Notes: a model not told the origin generated them from the letters alone. DNA of 64,000 bases from Brevundimonas intermedia (GCF_004614235.1 NZ_SPVH01000006.1:682001-746000); one strand, 5' to 3'. Positions 50,200 to 58,854 are shown, numbered from the stretch's first letter. Numbers and translations: made by a program.

Positions 50200-51642
50200 A
50201 TGACCGACACGCTTGAACTTTCGCACTGGATTGGCGGCGAGAAGGTCGCGGGTGCGTTCGCCGGCGAGAGCCTGAACCCGTCGGACACGCGCGATGTCGT
50301 GGCGCGCACGCCCAAGGGCGGGGCCGCCGAGGTGGATCAGGCCGTCGCTGCGGCCCGCGCCGCCTTCCCCGGCTGGTCCGGCGCCTCGCCGGAAGTGCGC
50401 TTCGACGTGCTGGACAAGGCCGGCAGCCTGATCATGGAGCGCGCGGCCCAGATCGGTCGCCTGCTGGCCCGCGAAGAGGGCAAGACCCTGCCCGAGGGCA
50501 TCGGCGAAACCATGCGCGCCGCCCGCATCCTGAAGTATTTCGCCGGCGAGGCCCTGCGGGTCCACGGCCAGAACCTGCCCTCGACCCGGCCGGGCGTCGA
50601 GATCCAGACCTATCGCCAGGCGGTGGGCGTGTTCGGCCTGATCACCCCGTGGAACTTCCCCATCGCCATCCCGGCCTGGAAAATCGCCCCTGCCATCGCC
50701 TTCGGCAACACCGTCGTCATCAAGCCCGCAGGCCCGACCCCGGCCACAGCCGAGGCCCTGATCGCGGTCCTGCATGAGGCCGGCCTGCCCAAGGGCGTGG
50801 TCAATATGGTGATCGGCGACGGCGACGTGGGCCGCGCCATCGTCGCCCATCCGGGCATCGATGGCATCAGCTTCACCGGCTCGCAAGCCGTGGGCGCCGG
50901 CGTGGCCGAGGGCGCGGTCAAGCGCCAGGCGCGGGTCCAGCTGGAGATGGGCGGCAAGAACCCGCTGATCGTGCTGGACGACGCCGACCTGGACCGCGCC
51001 GTGGCCATCGCCCTGGACGGCAGCTTCTTCGCCACCGGCCAGCGCTGCACCGCCTCCAGCCGCCTGATCGTTCAGGACGGCATCCACGACCGCTTCGTCG
51101 CCGCCTTGGCCGAGAAGGTCGCCGCCCTGCGCGTCGGCGACGCCCTGGATCCCAACACCCAGATGGGCCCGGCCGTCACCGAGGCTCAGCGCGAGACCAG
51201 CTACAAATACATCGACATCGCCCGCGAGGCCGGCGGCCGCATCGCTGCCGGCGGCGAGCGCCTGACCTTCGATGCGCCCGGTTGGTACGTCCAGCCGACC
51301 CTGATCGCCGACACCGCCGCCGACTCTCGGATCAACAACGAAGAGGTCTTCGGCCCCGTTGCCTCGACCATCCGCGTCGCCAGCTATGAAGAGGCGCTCG
51401 CCGTCGCCAATGGCGTCGAGTTCGGCCTGTCGGCCGGCATCGTCACCCAGTCGCTGAAATACGCGCGCGATTTCCAGAAGAACGCCCGCGCAGGCATGAC
51501 CATGGTCAATCTGGCCACCGCCGGCGTCGACTATCACGTGCCGTTCGGCGGATCGAAGAAGTCCTCCTACGGTTCGCGCGAGCAGGGCTTCGCGGCGGTG
51601 GAGTTCTATACACAGATCAAGACCAGCTATTCGGCAGGGTAA
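50200..51642 (+). CDS. xylA: 2-oxoglutarate semialdehyde dehydrogenase
   Basis: Final Weimberg step: oxidises 2,5-dioxopentanoate to 2-oxoglutarate, which enters the TCA cycle. 480-aa aldehyde dehydrogenase. ITPWNFPIAIPAWKIAPAIA and NTVVIKPAGPTPATAEAL give the Asn and cofactor-binding Lys, SFTGSQAVGAG the NAD loop, LEMGGKNPLIVLDDADLD the general base Glu, and FFATGQRCTASSRLIV the catalytic Cys. EVFGPVASTIRVASYEEAL is also typical. The name xylA follows Caulobacter usage, not xylose isomerase. A lactonase gene begins 3 bp after. Confidence 0.9.
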   Translation: MTDTLELSHWIGGEKVAGAFAGESLNPSDTRDVVARTPKGGAAEVDQAVAAARAAFPGWSGASPEVRFDVLDKAGSLIMERAAQIGRLLAREEGKTLPEGIGETMRAARILKYFAGEALRVHGQNLPSTRPGVEIQTYRQAVGVFGLITPWNFPIAIPAWKIAPAIAFGNTVVIKPAGPTPATAEALIAVLHEAGLPKGVVNMVIGDGDVGRAIVAHPGIDGISFTGSQAVGAGVAEGAVKRQARVQLEMGGKNPLIVLDDADLDRAVAIALDGSFFATGQRCTASSRLIVQDGIHDRFVAALAEKVAALRVGDALDPNTQMGPAVTEAQRETSYKYIDIAREAGGRIAAGGERLTFDAPGWYVQPTLIADTAADSRINNEEVFGPVASTIRVASYEEALAVANGVEFGLSAGIVTQSLKYARDFQKNARAGMTMVNLATAGVDYHVPFGGSKKSSYGSREQGFAAVEFYTQIKTSYSAG

Positions 51643-51645
51643 GCG

Positions 51646-52515
51646 ATGAGCGAAGTCGAACTAGTCCAGCCAGAATTGGTTTGGGACATCCAGGCGGAGC
51701 TGGGCGAAGGCCCCGTCTGGGACGCCGCGCGTGGCGCGGTATGGTTCGTCGACATCAAGGGTCGAAAGCTGCATCGCTACACCCCCGCGACCGGCGAAAA
51801 ACGGTCGTGGGACACGCCGGACCAGACCGGATTTGCTCTGCCCGCCGAGGACGGTTCGCTGGTCTGCGGCGTGCGCGGCGGGCTGTATCGCTTCGACCCT
51901 GATCAGGGCGACTTCTCGCGCTTTCAGCCGGTCGAGGAAGATCGGCCGCAGAACCGGCTGAACGACGGCTTCGTCGCCCCTGACGGGTCGCTGTGGTTCG
52001 GGTCGATGGATGACAGCGAACAGGTCGAGACCGGGGCCCTCTATCGGTGGTTCCAAGGCGAGCTGACGCGGCACGACGACGGATACGGCGTTACCAACGG
52101 CCCCTGCCTCAGCCCCGACGGCCGCACCCTCTATCACCACGACACGCTGAAGAAGACTGTTCTGGCCTTCGACCATGCGGACGGTGTGATCTCCAACCGG
52201 CGCGTCTTCGCCGTGACCGAGGACGGCTATGCCGACGGCCCCAGCATGGATGCGGCGGGCGTGCTTCACGTCGGCCTGTTCAACGGCTGGGGCGTGGCCC
52301 GTTACGCCCCGGACGGCACGCGGATCGGCAAGATCGACATGCCGGTCCAGACGGTGACCAAGGCGGCCTTCGGCGGCCCGGATCTGCGCGACCTCTATAT
52401 GACCACGGCCTGGCTGGGGAACGCCGACAAGCGGGCGGACCAGCCGACCTTGGGCGGGCTCTATTGCACGCGCGTCGAGACGCCCGGCCTGCCGCAGAAC
52501 CGGATCCGCCTGTGA
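51646..52515 (+). CDS. xylC: Xylonolactonase (SMP-30/gluconolactonase family)
   Basis: Hydrolyses xylono-lactone made by XylB to xylonate. 289-aa six-bladed propeller. Metal-site residues are recognisable: the Glu in LGEGPVWDAARGAVWFVDI, Asn in RLNDGFVAPDGSLWFGSM, Asn in GVTNGPCLSPDGRTLYHHD and Asp in YADGPSMDAAGVLHVGLF. The start at 51646 lies 3 bp after the dehydrogenase gene, and the stop overlaps the GTG of the epimerase gene, so all are coupled. Confidence 0.92.
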   Translation: MSEVELVQPELVWDIQAELGEGPVWDAARGAVWFVDIKGRKLHRYTPATGEKRSWDTPDQTGFALPAEDGSLVCGVRGGLYRFDPDQGDFSRFQPVEEDRPQNRLNDGFVAPDGSLWFGSMDDSEQVETGALYRWFQGELTRHDDGYGVTNGPCLSPDGRTLYHHDTLKKTVLAFDHADGVISNRRVFAVTEDGYADGPSMDAAGVLHVGLFNGWGVARYAPDGTRIGKIDMPVQTVTKAAFGGPDLRDLYMTTAWLGNADKRADQPTLGGLYCTRVETPGLPQNRIRL

Positions 52516-53375
52516 TCCGGCTTGAAGCGGGCGGCTGGCGGGCCACAGTGGCGCCGGAACAGGGCGGGGCGGTGCTCAGCCTGGATTGGCAGGGCCAGCC
52601 GGTGTTCCGCCCCACGCCGGACGGCGCGACCGACATTCTGGAGACGGCCTGTTTTCCCTTGGTTCCCTACGCCAACCGCATCGCCGATGGACGCTTCGTC
52701 TTCGAGGGGCGTTCGGTCCAGTTGCCGACGCTGGAACGGTTCGCCCCCCACGCCTTGCATGGCGACGGCTGGCTGTTGCCCTGGACGGTCGAGAGCGAGA
52801 CGGCGAACCGGGTCGAGATGAGCCTGGATTGGCCCGGCGACGCGGACGGATGGCCTTGGCCGTGGCGCGCGCGCCAGATCGTCGAACTGACCGACCAGGG
52901 CCTGTCGATCAGCCTTTCGATGACCAACACCGGCGATGCGGTCATGCCCGCCGGTCTCGGCCTGCATCCCTATTTCCACCGATACAGCGACAGCCGACTA
53001 ACCCTGGTCGCCGACCAAGTCTGGATCACCGACGCGCGCGAGATTCCCGAACGCCTGGCGCCGTCCGCCGATATCTCGGACTGGTCGAACGGTCTGGCCC
53101 TGGCCGACACGCCTTTCGTCGATCACGCCTATGCCGGCTGGTCCGGCGAGGCGGTGCTGGACGGCGGCGGTCGCCAGGTGACGCTGACGGCGGATGCGCC
53201 CGCCCGCTGGACCCAGATCTACGCCCCGGTCGGCGTCGACTTCTTCTGCGTCGAGCCGGTCACCCACCGCCCGGACGCCCACAACGCCCCGGCCGGAGAA
53301 TGCAGCGGTCTTCTGCGGCTCCGTCCTGACGACCGGTTGTCGATCGCCATGACTGTGTCGGGCCAGATGACCTAG
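52512..53375 (+). CDS. galM: Aldose 1-epimerase family protein
   Basis: 287-aa mutarotase-fold protein, presumably interconverting anomers of xylose or a related sugar. Family features: GGAVLSLDWQGQPVFRP, CFPLVPYANRIADGRF (catalytic-site Arg region), HALHGDGWLLPW (His), PAGLGLHPYFHRYSDS (second His, GxHPYF) and IYAPVGVDFFCVEPVTH (Glu). The GTG start at 52512 overlaps the xylC stop. Within this operon it would help supply the anomer used by XylB; that role is inferred. Last gene of the operon. Confidence 0.9.
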   Translation: MIRLEAGGWRATVAPEQGGAVLSLDWQGQPVFRPTPDGATDILETACFPLVPYANRIADGRFVFEGRSVQLPTLERFAPHALHGDGWLLPWTVESETANRVEMSLDWPGDADGWPWPWRARQIVELTDQGLSISLSMTNTGDAVMPAGLGLHPYFHRYSDSRLTLVADQVWITDAREIPERLAPSADISDWSNGLALADTPFVDHAYAGWSGEAVLDGGGRQVTLTADAPARWTQIYAPVGVDFFCVEPVTHRPDAHNAPAGECSGLLRLRPDDRLSIAMTVSGQMT

Positions 53376-53447
53376 TGACGCAGGCCAGGCATGAGCAGTT
53401 CCGGTTTTCCCGAAGTCTTGTCCTAGAACCCTCCGTCGCCAGTGCAT

Positions 53448-53477
53448 TTGGCCCCGCTCAAGACTGAGCGGGGCCAA
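53448..53477. terminator. Bidirectional terminator between xylose operon and repeat protein gene
   Basis: TTGGCCCCGCTCA and TGAGCGGGGCCAA form a perfect 13-bp stem with an AGAC loop between convergent genes. The plus strand continues TCTCACTCTT. The T-run is poor in both directions, but the location and stem strength fit a shared terminator. Confidence 0.75.
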
Positions 53478-53485
53478 TCTCACTC

Positions 53486-54367
53486 TTAGCGTCGTGCGCG
53501 GGCTTCCAGTTCGCCGATGCGGCGGCTGAGGTAGGCGGTGTCGTCGGCCGACGGGCTGGTGCGGGTGTAGGCGGCGTCCAGGCGGGCCAGGTCGCCGGCC
53601 TCGACACGCACATCGGCGGCCTCGGAGCGGGTGACGGCGCCCGAGCGTTCGGACGCGGTCAGGGTGGTTTCCAGGTTCGTCAGCCGAGCTCGCGCCGTCA
53701 GGTTGGCGGCAGGCGGCGTCGTGCCGGTCGGGCCGTCGCCGACACGCAGGTCCAGAGCATCCAGGCGCGCGTCCAGATCGGCGCGTTCGGTGGCGTTGAT
53801 CGTCCCATCCGCGTTGTAGCGGGTCTCGATCTGGATCAGGGCCTGGTAGTCGGTTTTCAGGCGGGTGGCCTCGGTGCGCGTCAGGCGACGGGCGGTCACG
53901 GCGGCGTCAACGCGCGCATTGAAGGCGACGCGCCCCTGGGCGACCGTGTCGGTCTCTTCATAACCCGAAGCACCGGATTGCAGCGTCTGGGTCAGGGCCG
54001 TGTAGCGGGCGTTCAGGTCGGCACGCTCTTGGGTATTGATGCCGTCGGCGGCGTAGCGGGTCTCCAGTTCGACCAGGGCCGTATAGTCCGACCGCAACCG
54101 CGTCGCGGCCGAGCTGGATACCGAACCCGCCCTCAGGCTGGCGTCCACCTGGGTCGAGAACTGGCTCTGGCCGTCACGCAGCGGGCGTCCACCGCGCAAC
54201 CAGGCCTGATCCATCACAGACAGGCCGAGCCGATCCCCGAACAACGCGCCGACGACGGCGCCGAGGCGGTCCTGCGTCGTCGAGGGATACTGCGTCTGAG
54301 CCCCGGCGGCCCCGGCGGCGAGGGTCAGGGCGGTCGTGGCGACCAGGGCGAGGCGGATATGGGACAT
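53486..54367 (-). CDS. Secreted protein with three helical repeats, unknown function
   Basis: 293 aa. MSHIRLALVATTALTLAAGA is a Sec signal peptide with cleavage near AGAQTQ. Residues 70-129, 149-209 and about 225-291 are three copies of one 60-65-residue unit, best seen in the first two: VDASLRAG...ATRLRSDYTALVELETRY and VDAAVTAR...ATRLKTDYQALIQIETRY, each followed by ADG and ERADLxARxxAL. The repeats are predicted helical hairpins. No known family; likely a periplasmic structural or binding protein. It is convergent with the xylose operon. Confidence 0.75.
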   Translation of the reverse strand: MSHIRLALVATTALTLAAGAAGAQTQYPSTTQDRLGAVVGALFGDRLGLSVMDQAWLRGGRPLRDGQSQFSTQVDASLRAGSVSSSAATRLRSDYTALVELETRYAADGINTQERADLNARYTALTQTLQSGASGYEETDTVAQGRVAFNARVDAAVTARRLTRTEATRLKTDYQALIQIETRYNADGTINATERADLDARLDALDLRVGDGPTGTTPPAANLTARARLTNLETTLTASERSGAVTRSEAADVRVEAGDLARLDAAYTRTSPSADDTAYLSRRIGELEARARR

Positions 54368-54447
54368 GGATGCGGCTTTCGGGCGTCTGTGTAAGGCCAC
54401 GGTAACGGCGAGCGTCACCGTTAGTTGCCGCCTACGACTCCGATCGC

Positions 54448-55614
54448 CTAGCCCCGAATGAAGTGCGGCACGAAGCGCGAGGTGTTGCGGGTGATCCGGC
54501 CCGTGTCTTCGCGCAGGCTGATCCCCGCCGGCTCCGTCCCGACCACCCACGACCCGACGATGACGTGGTTGCCGTCGAACAGCGGCGGATCGCACAGCGC
54601 CTGGCGGATGTAGCGCCCCTCGCCATAGCCGCCGTCCACGACCTCGGCCGCGCTGAGGCCCTGGTCGATCAGTTCGACATTGTCGCCCTCGCGCGAAAAC
54701 AGCGGCTTGCGGACATAGGAGGATCCCAGCGCGCTCTCGGCCGCATCGCCCTCGAAATAGGATTCCAGCAGGTTGGGGTGGCCCGCATGCCGCTCCCACA
54801 ACAGGGGCAGGATGGCCTTGTTGGACAGGATGCTTTTCCACGCCGGCTCCAGCACCGTCACGTCTGCGGTGGGCAGGGGAGCGGCGTATTCGTCGCGCAG
54901 CATCTGCTCCCACGGATACAGTTTGAACATCGCCTGGATGATCCAGTTCTCGTGGTCCACGAACCGACCGTCGGCGTTCAGGCCGATCTGGTCGATGGCG
55001 ACGAATTGCGGGTCCAACCCAGCCTGGCGCGCCAGGTCTTCGAGGAAGCGCACCGTCTGGCGGTCCTCGACGAACTCGGCGTCCGAGGCGAAATGGACGA
55101 AGCCGCCATTCGGGAAGATGGCCCGGAACCGATCCACCAGCTTTTCGTGCAGGCTGTTGAACTGATCGGCGTTGGCGGGCAGCGCGCCGGCCGCGATCTG
55201 ATCCTCCAGCCACAGCCACTGGAACACCGCCGTCTCATAGATGCTGGTCGGGGTGTCGGCGTTGTATTCGTAGAGCTTTGCCGGGCCCGTGCCATCATAG
55301 GCGAAGTCGAACCGGCCATAGAGGGACGGATCGCCCCGTTTCCAGCTGGCGGCCACATAGTCCCGCATGGTCTCGGGAATATCGAGCTGCTCCATCAGCC
55401 GCTCGGACTGAACGGCCTCATTGACCAGCTCCAGGCACAGGCCGTGCAGTTCCTCGGTCGGCGCCTCGATCCCGTCCTCGATCTCGGCCAGCGAGAAGGC
55501 GTAGGCCGCCGTCTCGTCCCAATAGGGTTTGCCGTCGGTGTGGCGCCAGGTGAAGCCGAGTTCCTCGGCCTTGGCGTCCCAGTCGGTGCGGGGATCGAAG
55601 CGCAGACGCTCCAT
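54448..55614 (-). CDS. yjfC: Glutathionylspermidine synthase family ATP-grasp ligase (YjfC/YgiC-like)
   Basis: 388 aa, the ATP-grasp peptide ligase domain alone, without the amidase domain of E. coli GspS. ERLRFDPRTDWDAKAEELGF starts the protein. GRFDFAYDGTGPAKLYEYNA, ADTPTSIYETAVFQWLW, VTVLEPAWKSILSNKAILPL and SSYVRKPLFSREGDNVELI cover the nucleotide and metal-binding parts. GSWVVGTEPAGISLREDTGR is the usual C-terminal end. The family is expected to join a carboxylate to an amine or peptide; the true substrate of YjfC-type proteins is unknown. Its ATG is 3 bp from the PspA paralogue stop, forming the left arm of the yjf module. Confidence 0.92.
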   Translation of the reverse strand: MERLRFDPRTDWDAKAEELGFTWRHTDGKPYWDETAAYAFSLAEIEDGIEAPTEELHGLCLELVNEAVQSERLMEQLDIPETMRDYVAASWKRGDPSLYGRFDFAYDGTGPAKLYEYNADTPTSIYETAVFQWLWLEDQIAAGALPANADQFNSLHEKLVDRFRAIFPNGGFVHFASDAEFVEDRQTVRFLEDLARQAGLDPQFVAIDQIGLNADGRFVDHENWIIQAMFKLYPWEQMLRDEYAAPLPTADVTVLEPAWKSILSNKAILPLLWERHAGHPNLLESYFEGDAAESALGSSYVRKPLFSREGDNVELIDQGLSAAEVVDGGYGEGRYIRQALCDPPLFDGNHVIVGSWVVGTEPAGISLREDTGRITRNTSRFVPHFIRG

Positions 55615-55617
55615 GGA

Positions 55618-56358
55618 TCAGGCCGGGTCTTTGTCTGGAGCCGACTGCCCGATGCGCGGCGTGACCACGGTCACCTCCGGCTGGCTCAGGCGGGCCAGGA
55701 CGTCGTCGGCCGACGAATGGCCGGGCAGTATGCCGGCTTCGCGCAGCTTGGCGTCCAGGTCGGCGCCGGTGCGGCGATCCTCCAGCGCCTGGTTGGCGTT
55801 CAGCTTCTCTTCCTGGATCGCCTGGCGTTGCTTGATGCGTTGCAGGCTGTCGGCGGCCGAGCCGATGCGCGACTGGGCCCCGGCCGAGTTCAGGGCGACC
55901 GAGGTCTGGGCGCGCTGGACGGAATCGTTGACCTTGACGATGTCGATCTCGCGACGAAGCGTCTCGATCTTCTGGTCGGTCGCCGAGATGGCGGTGCGCA
56001 GGCGCGTTTCGGCCGTCTTCATGTCCTCGATCAGCGGGCCGCGGCTGGTGATCTCGACCTCCAGCTCGGCGATGCGGCCGGCGACTTCGCGGGCCAGGTC
56101 GGTCTTGCCCTGGCTCATGGCCGAGCGGGCCGAGCTTTCGTATTTGGCGATCTGGTCGCGGAAGCTGACCATCTCGTTTTCGGCCATGCGGCGGCGCGCC
56201 ACCAGGCCGGCCAGGTCGTCGCGCGCCTTGCCTTGAGCATTGTCGGCGTCGCGGATTTCCTGGTCGAGGATCTTCAGCGCATTGGCGTCGACGACGCCCT
56301 GGGCCGCGTCATGGGCCGAACCCCGAAACAGGGCGGACAGTTTTCTGAGCATGGACAT
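55618..56358 (-). CDS. yjfJ: PspA/IM30 family protein (YjfJ-like)
   Basis: 246 aa, mostly long coiled helices: ALKILDQEIRDADNAQGKAR, AENEMVSFRDQIAKYESSAR, DLAREVAGRIAELEVEITSR and SLQRIKQRQAIQEEKLNANQ. This is the ESCRT-III-like fold of PspA proteins, which coat and stabilise stressed membranes. Residues of the C-terminus (PGHSSADDVLARLSQPEV) depart from E. coli PspA, and the neighbours match YjfJ rather than the PspF-PspABC system. Middle gene of the minus-strand unit. Confidence 0.92.
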   Translation of the reverse strand: MSMLRKLSALFRGSAHDAAQGVVDANALKILDQEIRDADNAQGKARDDLAGLVARRRMAENEMVSFRDQIAKYESSARSAMSQGKTDLAREVAGRIAELEVEITSRGPLIEDMKTAETRLRTAISATDQKIETLRREIDIVKVNDSVQRAQTSVALNSAGAQSRIGSAADSLQRIKQRQAIQEEKLNANQALEDRRTGADLDAKLREAGILPGHSSADDVLARLSQPEVTVVTPRIGQSAPDKDPA

Positions 56359-56373
56359 GGTCGGTCTTCCGGA

Positions 56374-57054
56374 TCAGGCGGCGTCGGCGCCGAAGGTTTC
56401 ACGCAGTTCGGTGGCGTCGATCGCATTCTCGGCCAGGGTGCGCAGTTCGATGAGGATGGTCTGCAGCGTCGTCTTGCAAGAGAGTTCGCCCATCAGCTCA
56501 TACACGTCTTCGCCGCCGACGTTGGTGATGGCGAAGTTGGACAGGGGCACCACGCGCTGGGCCTTCAGCAGAAACTCGTTGAAGGCGTGGCGGTCGGCCT
56601 GTTCGGCGACGGGCCACAGCAGGACCGAACAGACGATCTGGGCGCCGCCGACGCTCAGATAGACCGGCAGGTCGCCGTATTCATGCATGGTCGCCAGCAG
56701 AACGGGCTCGGCGCCCTCGACCACGCGCACGGTCATTTCGCCCTCGCGCAACAGGGCGGAACCGTCCAGCGCCGACTTGATGGCGGGCACGGTCCAGGGG
56801 GTCTCGATCACGGCGTCCATGTGGTGGTCGTCTCCAGGGGTGATGGAATGAGAAGTGGGGCGGCGCGCGCGGCCGGCAAGATGGGGGCCGCGGGTGGAAT
56901 CGGTGACGATGGCGCGAACGGCGGCCTTCACGTCGTCGCGGGCGGCTTCGGGCACCCAGAGCTCCAACTTGACCAGCCCCGCCTCGCGACGCGCCTGTCG
57001 CCACGCACGGATGCGATCGTTGGCGGCGGAGGAGGGCGAGGGTGAGGAATTCAT
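56374..57054 (-). CDS. yjfI: DUF2170 (YjfI-like) protein with extra N-terminal ribbon-helix-helix-like segment
   Basis: Residues about 79-226 are the DUF2170 domain (WTVPAIKSALDGSALLREGE, VVEGAEPVLLATMHEYGDLP, VYELMGELSCKTTLQTILIE). Residues 10-50 (RIRAWRQARREAGLVKLELW then VPEAARDDVKAAVRAIV) look like a ribbon-helix-helix strand-helix unit, which DUF2170 proteins such as E. coli YjfI do not need. The two parts are joined by a polar linker in one frame. An internal ATG at 56820 with GGAG at good spacing would give DUF2170 alone (148 aa). So this may be a fusion or may make two products. First gene of the minus-strand yjf unit; function unknown. Confidence 0.75.
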   Translation of the reverse strand: MNSSPSPSSAANDRIRAWRQARREAGLVKLELWVPEAARDDVKAAVRAIVTDSTRGPHLAGRARRPTSHSITPGDDHHMDAVIETPWTVPAIKSALDGSALLREGEMTVRVVEGAEPVLLATMHEYGDLPVYLSVGGAQIVCSVLLWPVAEQADRHAFNEFLLKAQRVVPLSNFAITNVGGEDVYELMGELSCKTTLQTILIELRTLAENAIDATELRETFGADAA

Positions 57055-57130
57055 GTTTCATGCAACGCGTAACATGAACGCTTGACTTCGCCTAGGGGTC
57101 TGGGATCATCGTGATCTGGAAGGGGAACGC

Positions 57131-58174
57131 ATGCTGCTGCCGCGAATGAAGCTGGCCGTGATTTTCGACCGGGCGTTCCACGCCATGGCCGACATGCACT
57201 GGCGGATGCTGGCCGGCCTGATCCTCTTTCACGCGATCTCGTCGTGGCTGTTTCTCGCCATCGCACGAGAGACGGAGCTGCACGACCCGCTGACTTTCTT
57301 CTACTGGTACGCGACGACGGCCTACACCGTAGGTTATGGCGACATCAGTCCGCAAGGCGTCGGCGGGCGGCTGGTTACGGCCTTGTGGATCTTTCCAGGG
57401 GCCATCGCAGCTTTCACCACCGTCGTGGCCAAGGTTCTGGCCGGGATCGGAGACATCTGGCGCATCCGGCGATCCGGCAAGGGAGACTATTCGAAGATGA
57501 CCGATACGATTCTGCTGGTCGGCTATCACCCCGTCCGGACGCCCAAGATGGTCGAGGAACTGTGTGCGGAGCTGAATCGGTCCCAGACCCTGGTGCTGCT
57601 CACGCGGCAGGCGGTGGCGGACGTCGATCCGCGCATTCGCTACGTCCAGACGGAAAGCCTGACCTCGACAACGGGTCTGGCGCGCGCGGGCGCGGCGAAC
57701 GCCAGCCGCATATTGATCTACGCCAGCACCGACGCGGACACCCTGACCGCGACGTTGGCCGTCTCGGCGATGGCGCCGGACGCCGCGCACATCGTGTGTT
57801 TCTTCGATGACGCCGACAGCGCGCGTTTGCTGGCGCAGCATTGTCCTCGGGTCGAGATCGTTCTGTCGTCGGCGCCGGAAATGCTGGCGCGAGCCGCGCG
57901 CGATCCAGGCTCCAGCCAGGTCATCAGCGCCCTGACCAGCCATCTGGATGACGGCGCGACCCTGTTCAGCCTGAGATGGGCGGGAGCGGGCCGGTCGGTC
58001 GGCGACCTGACGCAACGGCTTTTGCATCACCGCGCCACCCTCTTGGCGCTTCAACCCCACGGCGCCGAAACGCCGCGCTTCAATCCGTCGCCCGAAACAG
58101 GCGTGGAAGACGGCGACCGCCTGTTCTATGTCTCGGCGGCCCGGCTGAGCCAGCCGAGCCTGGCCGGATACTGA
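57131..58174 (+). CDS. Two-helix potassium channel with RCK/TrkA-N-like domain
   Basis: 347 aa. Two transmembrane helices (LAGLILFHAISSWLFLAIA and LVTALWIFPGAIAAFTTVVA) flank a pore loop with selectivity filter TVGYGD at residues 66-71. The cytosolic C-terminal half resembles an RCK domain (TILLVGYHPVRTPKMVEELC, SRILIYASTDADTLTATLAV, SAPEMLARAARDPG), but the usual GxGxxG nucleotide loop is replaced by GYHPVRT. AAGGGGA at 57119 supports the ATG. It is the first gene of the plus-strand arm of the yjf module, divergent from yjfI by 76 bp. Not to be confused with Kdp, 2 kb downstream. Confidence 0.9.
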   Translation: MLLPRMKLAVIFDRAFHAMADMHWRMLAGLILFHAISSWLFLAIARETELHDPLTFFYWYATTAYTVGYGDISPQGVGGRLVTALWIFPGAIAAFTTVVAKVLAGIGDIWRIRRSGKGDYSKMTDTILLVGYHPVRTPKMVEELCAELNRSQTLVLLTRQAVADVDPRIRYVQTESLTSTTGLARAGAANASRILIYASTDADTLTATLAVSAMAPDAAHIVCFFDDADSARLLAQHCPRVEIVLSSAPEMLARAARDPGSSQVISALTSHLDDGATLFSLRWAGAGRSVGDLTQRLLHHRATLLALQPHGAETPRFNPSPETGVEDGDRLFYVSAARLSQPSLAGY

Positions 58175-58181
58175 TCGTCCC

Positions 58182-58829
58182 ATGTTCAAGAAGCTTTTCG
58201 GATCGTCGGAGAAGGCCGCCCCCGCCAATCGGCTGGCGACGGTGCGCAACATCACCGTGGGCCGCACCGTGTCGCTGGACCCATTGGCGTGGCGCCGGCT
58301 GGGCGACGAGACCCATTTCGTCCTGGATCGCGACGTGCTGGACATCTCGGCGCAGGGGTTGGTCAGCCTGGACAGCGGTCAGTTCGTCCATCGCTTCTAC
58401 ACCGACGACCACGTCATGCTTCAGGCCATGAGCGACGACGAAGCGGGGCTGGAAAGCTACGACTTCAGCCTGTTCGTGCCCTGGACATCGGCCTATCCGC
58501 CGGGCGAGCGGGAACGGCGCATCTGGCGCGACCGCCTGTCGGCGCCGGTCTTCCATGGCGCGGCCGAGGAACTGCCCGACTATCCGCGCTTCTGGTTCGC
58601 CGAGAGCGACGCCATCCAGCCGCCGGTCACTCTTTGGGAGACGATCTGGGACGACCGCGCCGCGACCACGCCCTATGCCAAGATCTTCCAGACCTGCATG
58701 CTGTATGCTCGCGACCTGGGCGGCGGGCGCGAACTGATGATCGCCTTGGAGCAGCAGCCCGAGGGCGGCGAGACGACGCACGAAATCATGATCGGCATTC
58801 CACTGGAAATGGCCGAGTTCCGCGCCTGA
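58182..58829 (+). CDS. yjfK: DUF2491 family protein (YjfK-like)
   Basis: 215 aa, cytosolic, no catalytic motif known. MFKKLFGSSEKAAPANRLAT opens as in YjfK. VGRTVSLDPLAWRRLGDETH, YDFSLFVPWTSAYPPGERER, IWRDRLSAPVFHG and WETIWDDRAATTPYAKIFQT are its most conserved-looking segments, with an acidic C-terminus (HEIMIGIPLEMAEFRA). It starts 7 bp after the channel gene, so they are co-transcribed. The gene set yjfI-J-K-L-M-C is also clustered in E. coli. Confidence 0.88.
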   Translation: MFKKLFGSSEKAAPANRLATVRNITVGRTVSLDPLAWRRLGDETHFVLDRDVLDISAQGLVSLDSGQFVHRFYTDDHVMLQAMSDDEAGLESYDFSLFVPWTSAYPPGERERRIWRDRLSAPVFHGAAEELPDYPRFWFAESDAIQPPVTLWETIWDDRAATTPYAKIFQTCMLYARDLGGGRELMIALEQQPEGGETTHEIMIGIPLEMAEFRA

Positions 58830-58854
58830 GCGCGCAATCCGAGGGGCAAGACAG

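Noticed and set aside
48646..51537. 963-codon antisense frame across the sugar porter and aldehyde dehydrogenase genes
   Set aside because: It spans two well-supported genes and is an Asp/Gly/His/Gln-rich shadow without recognisable motifs.
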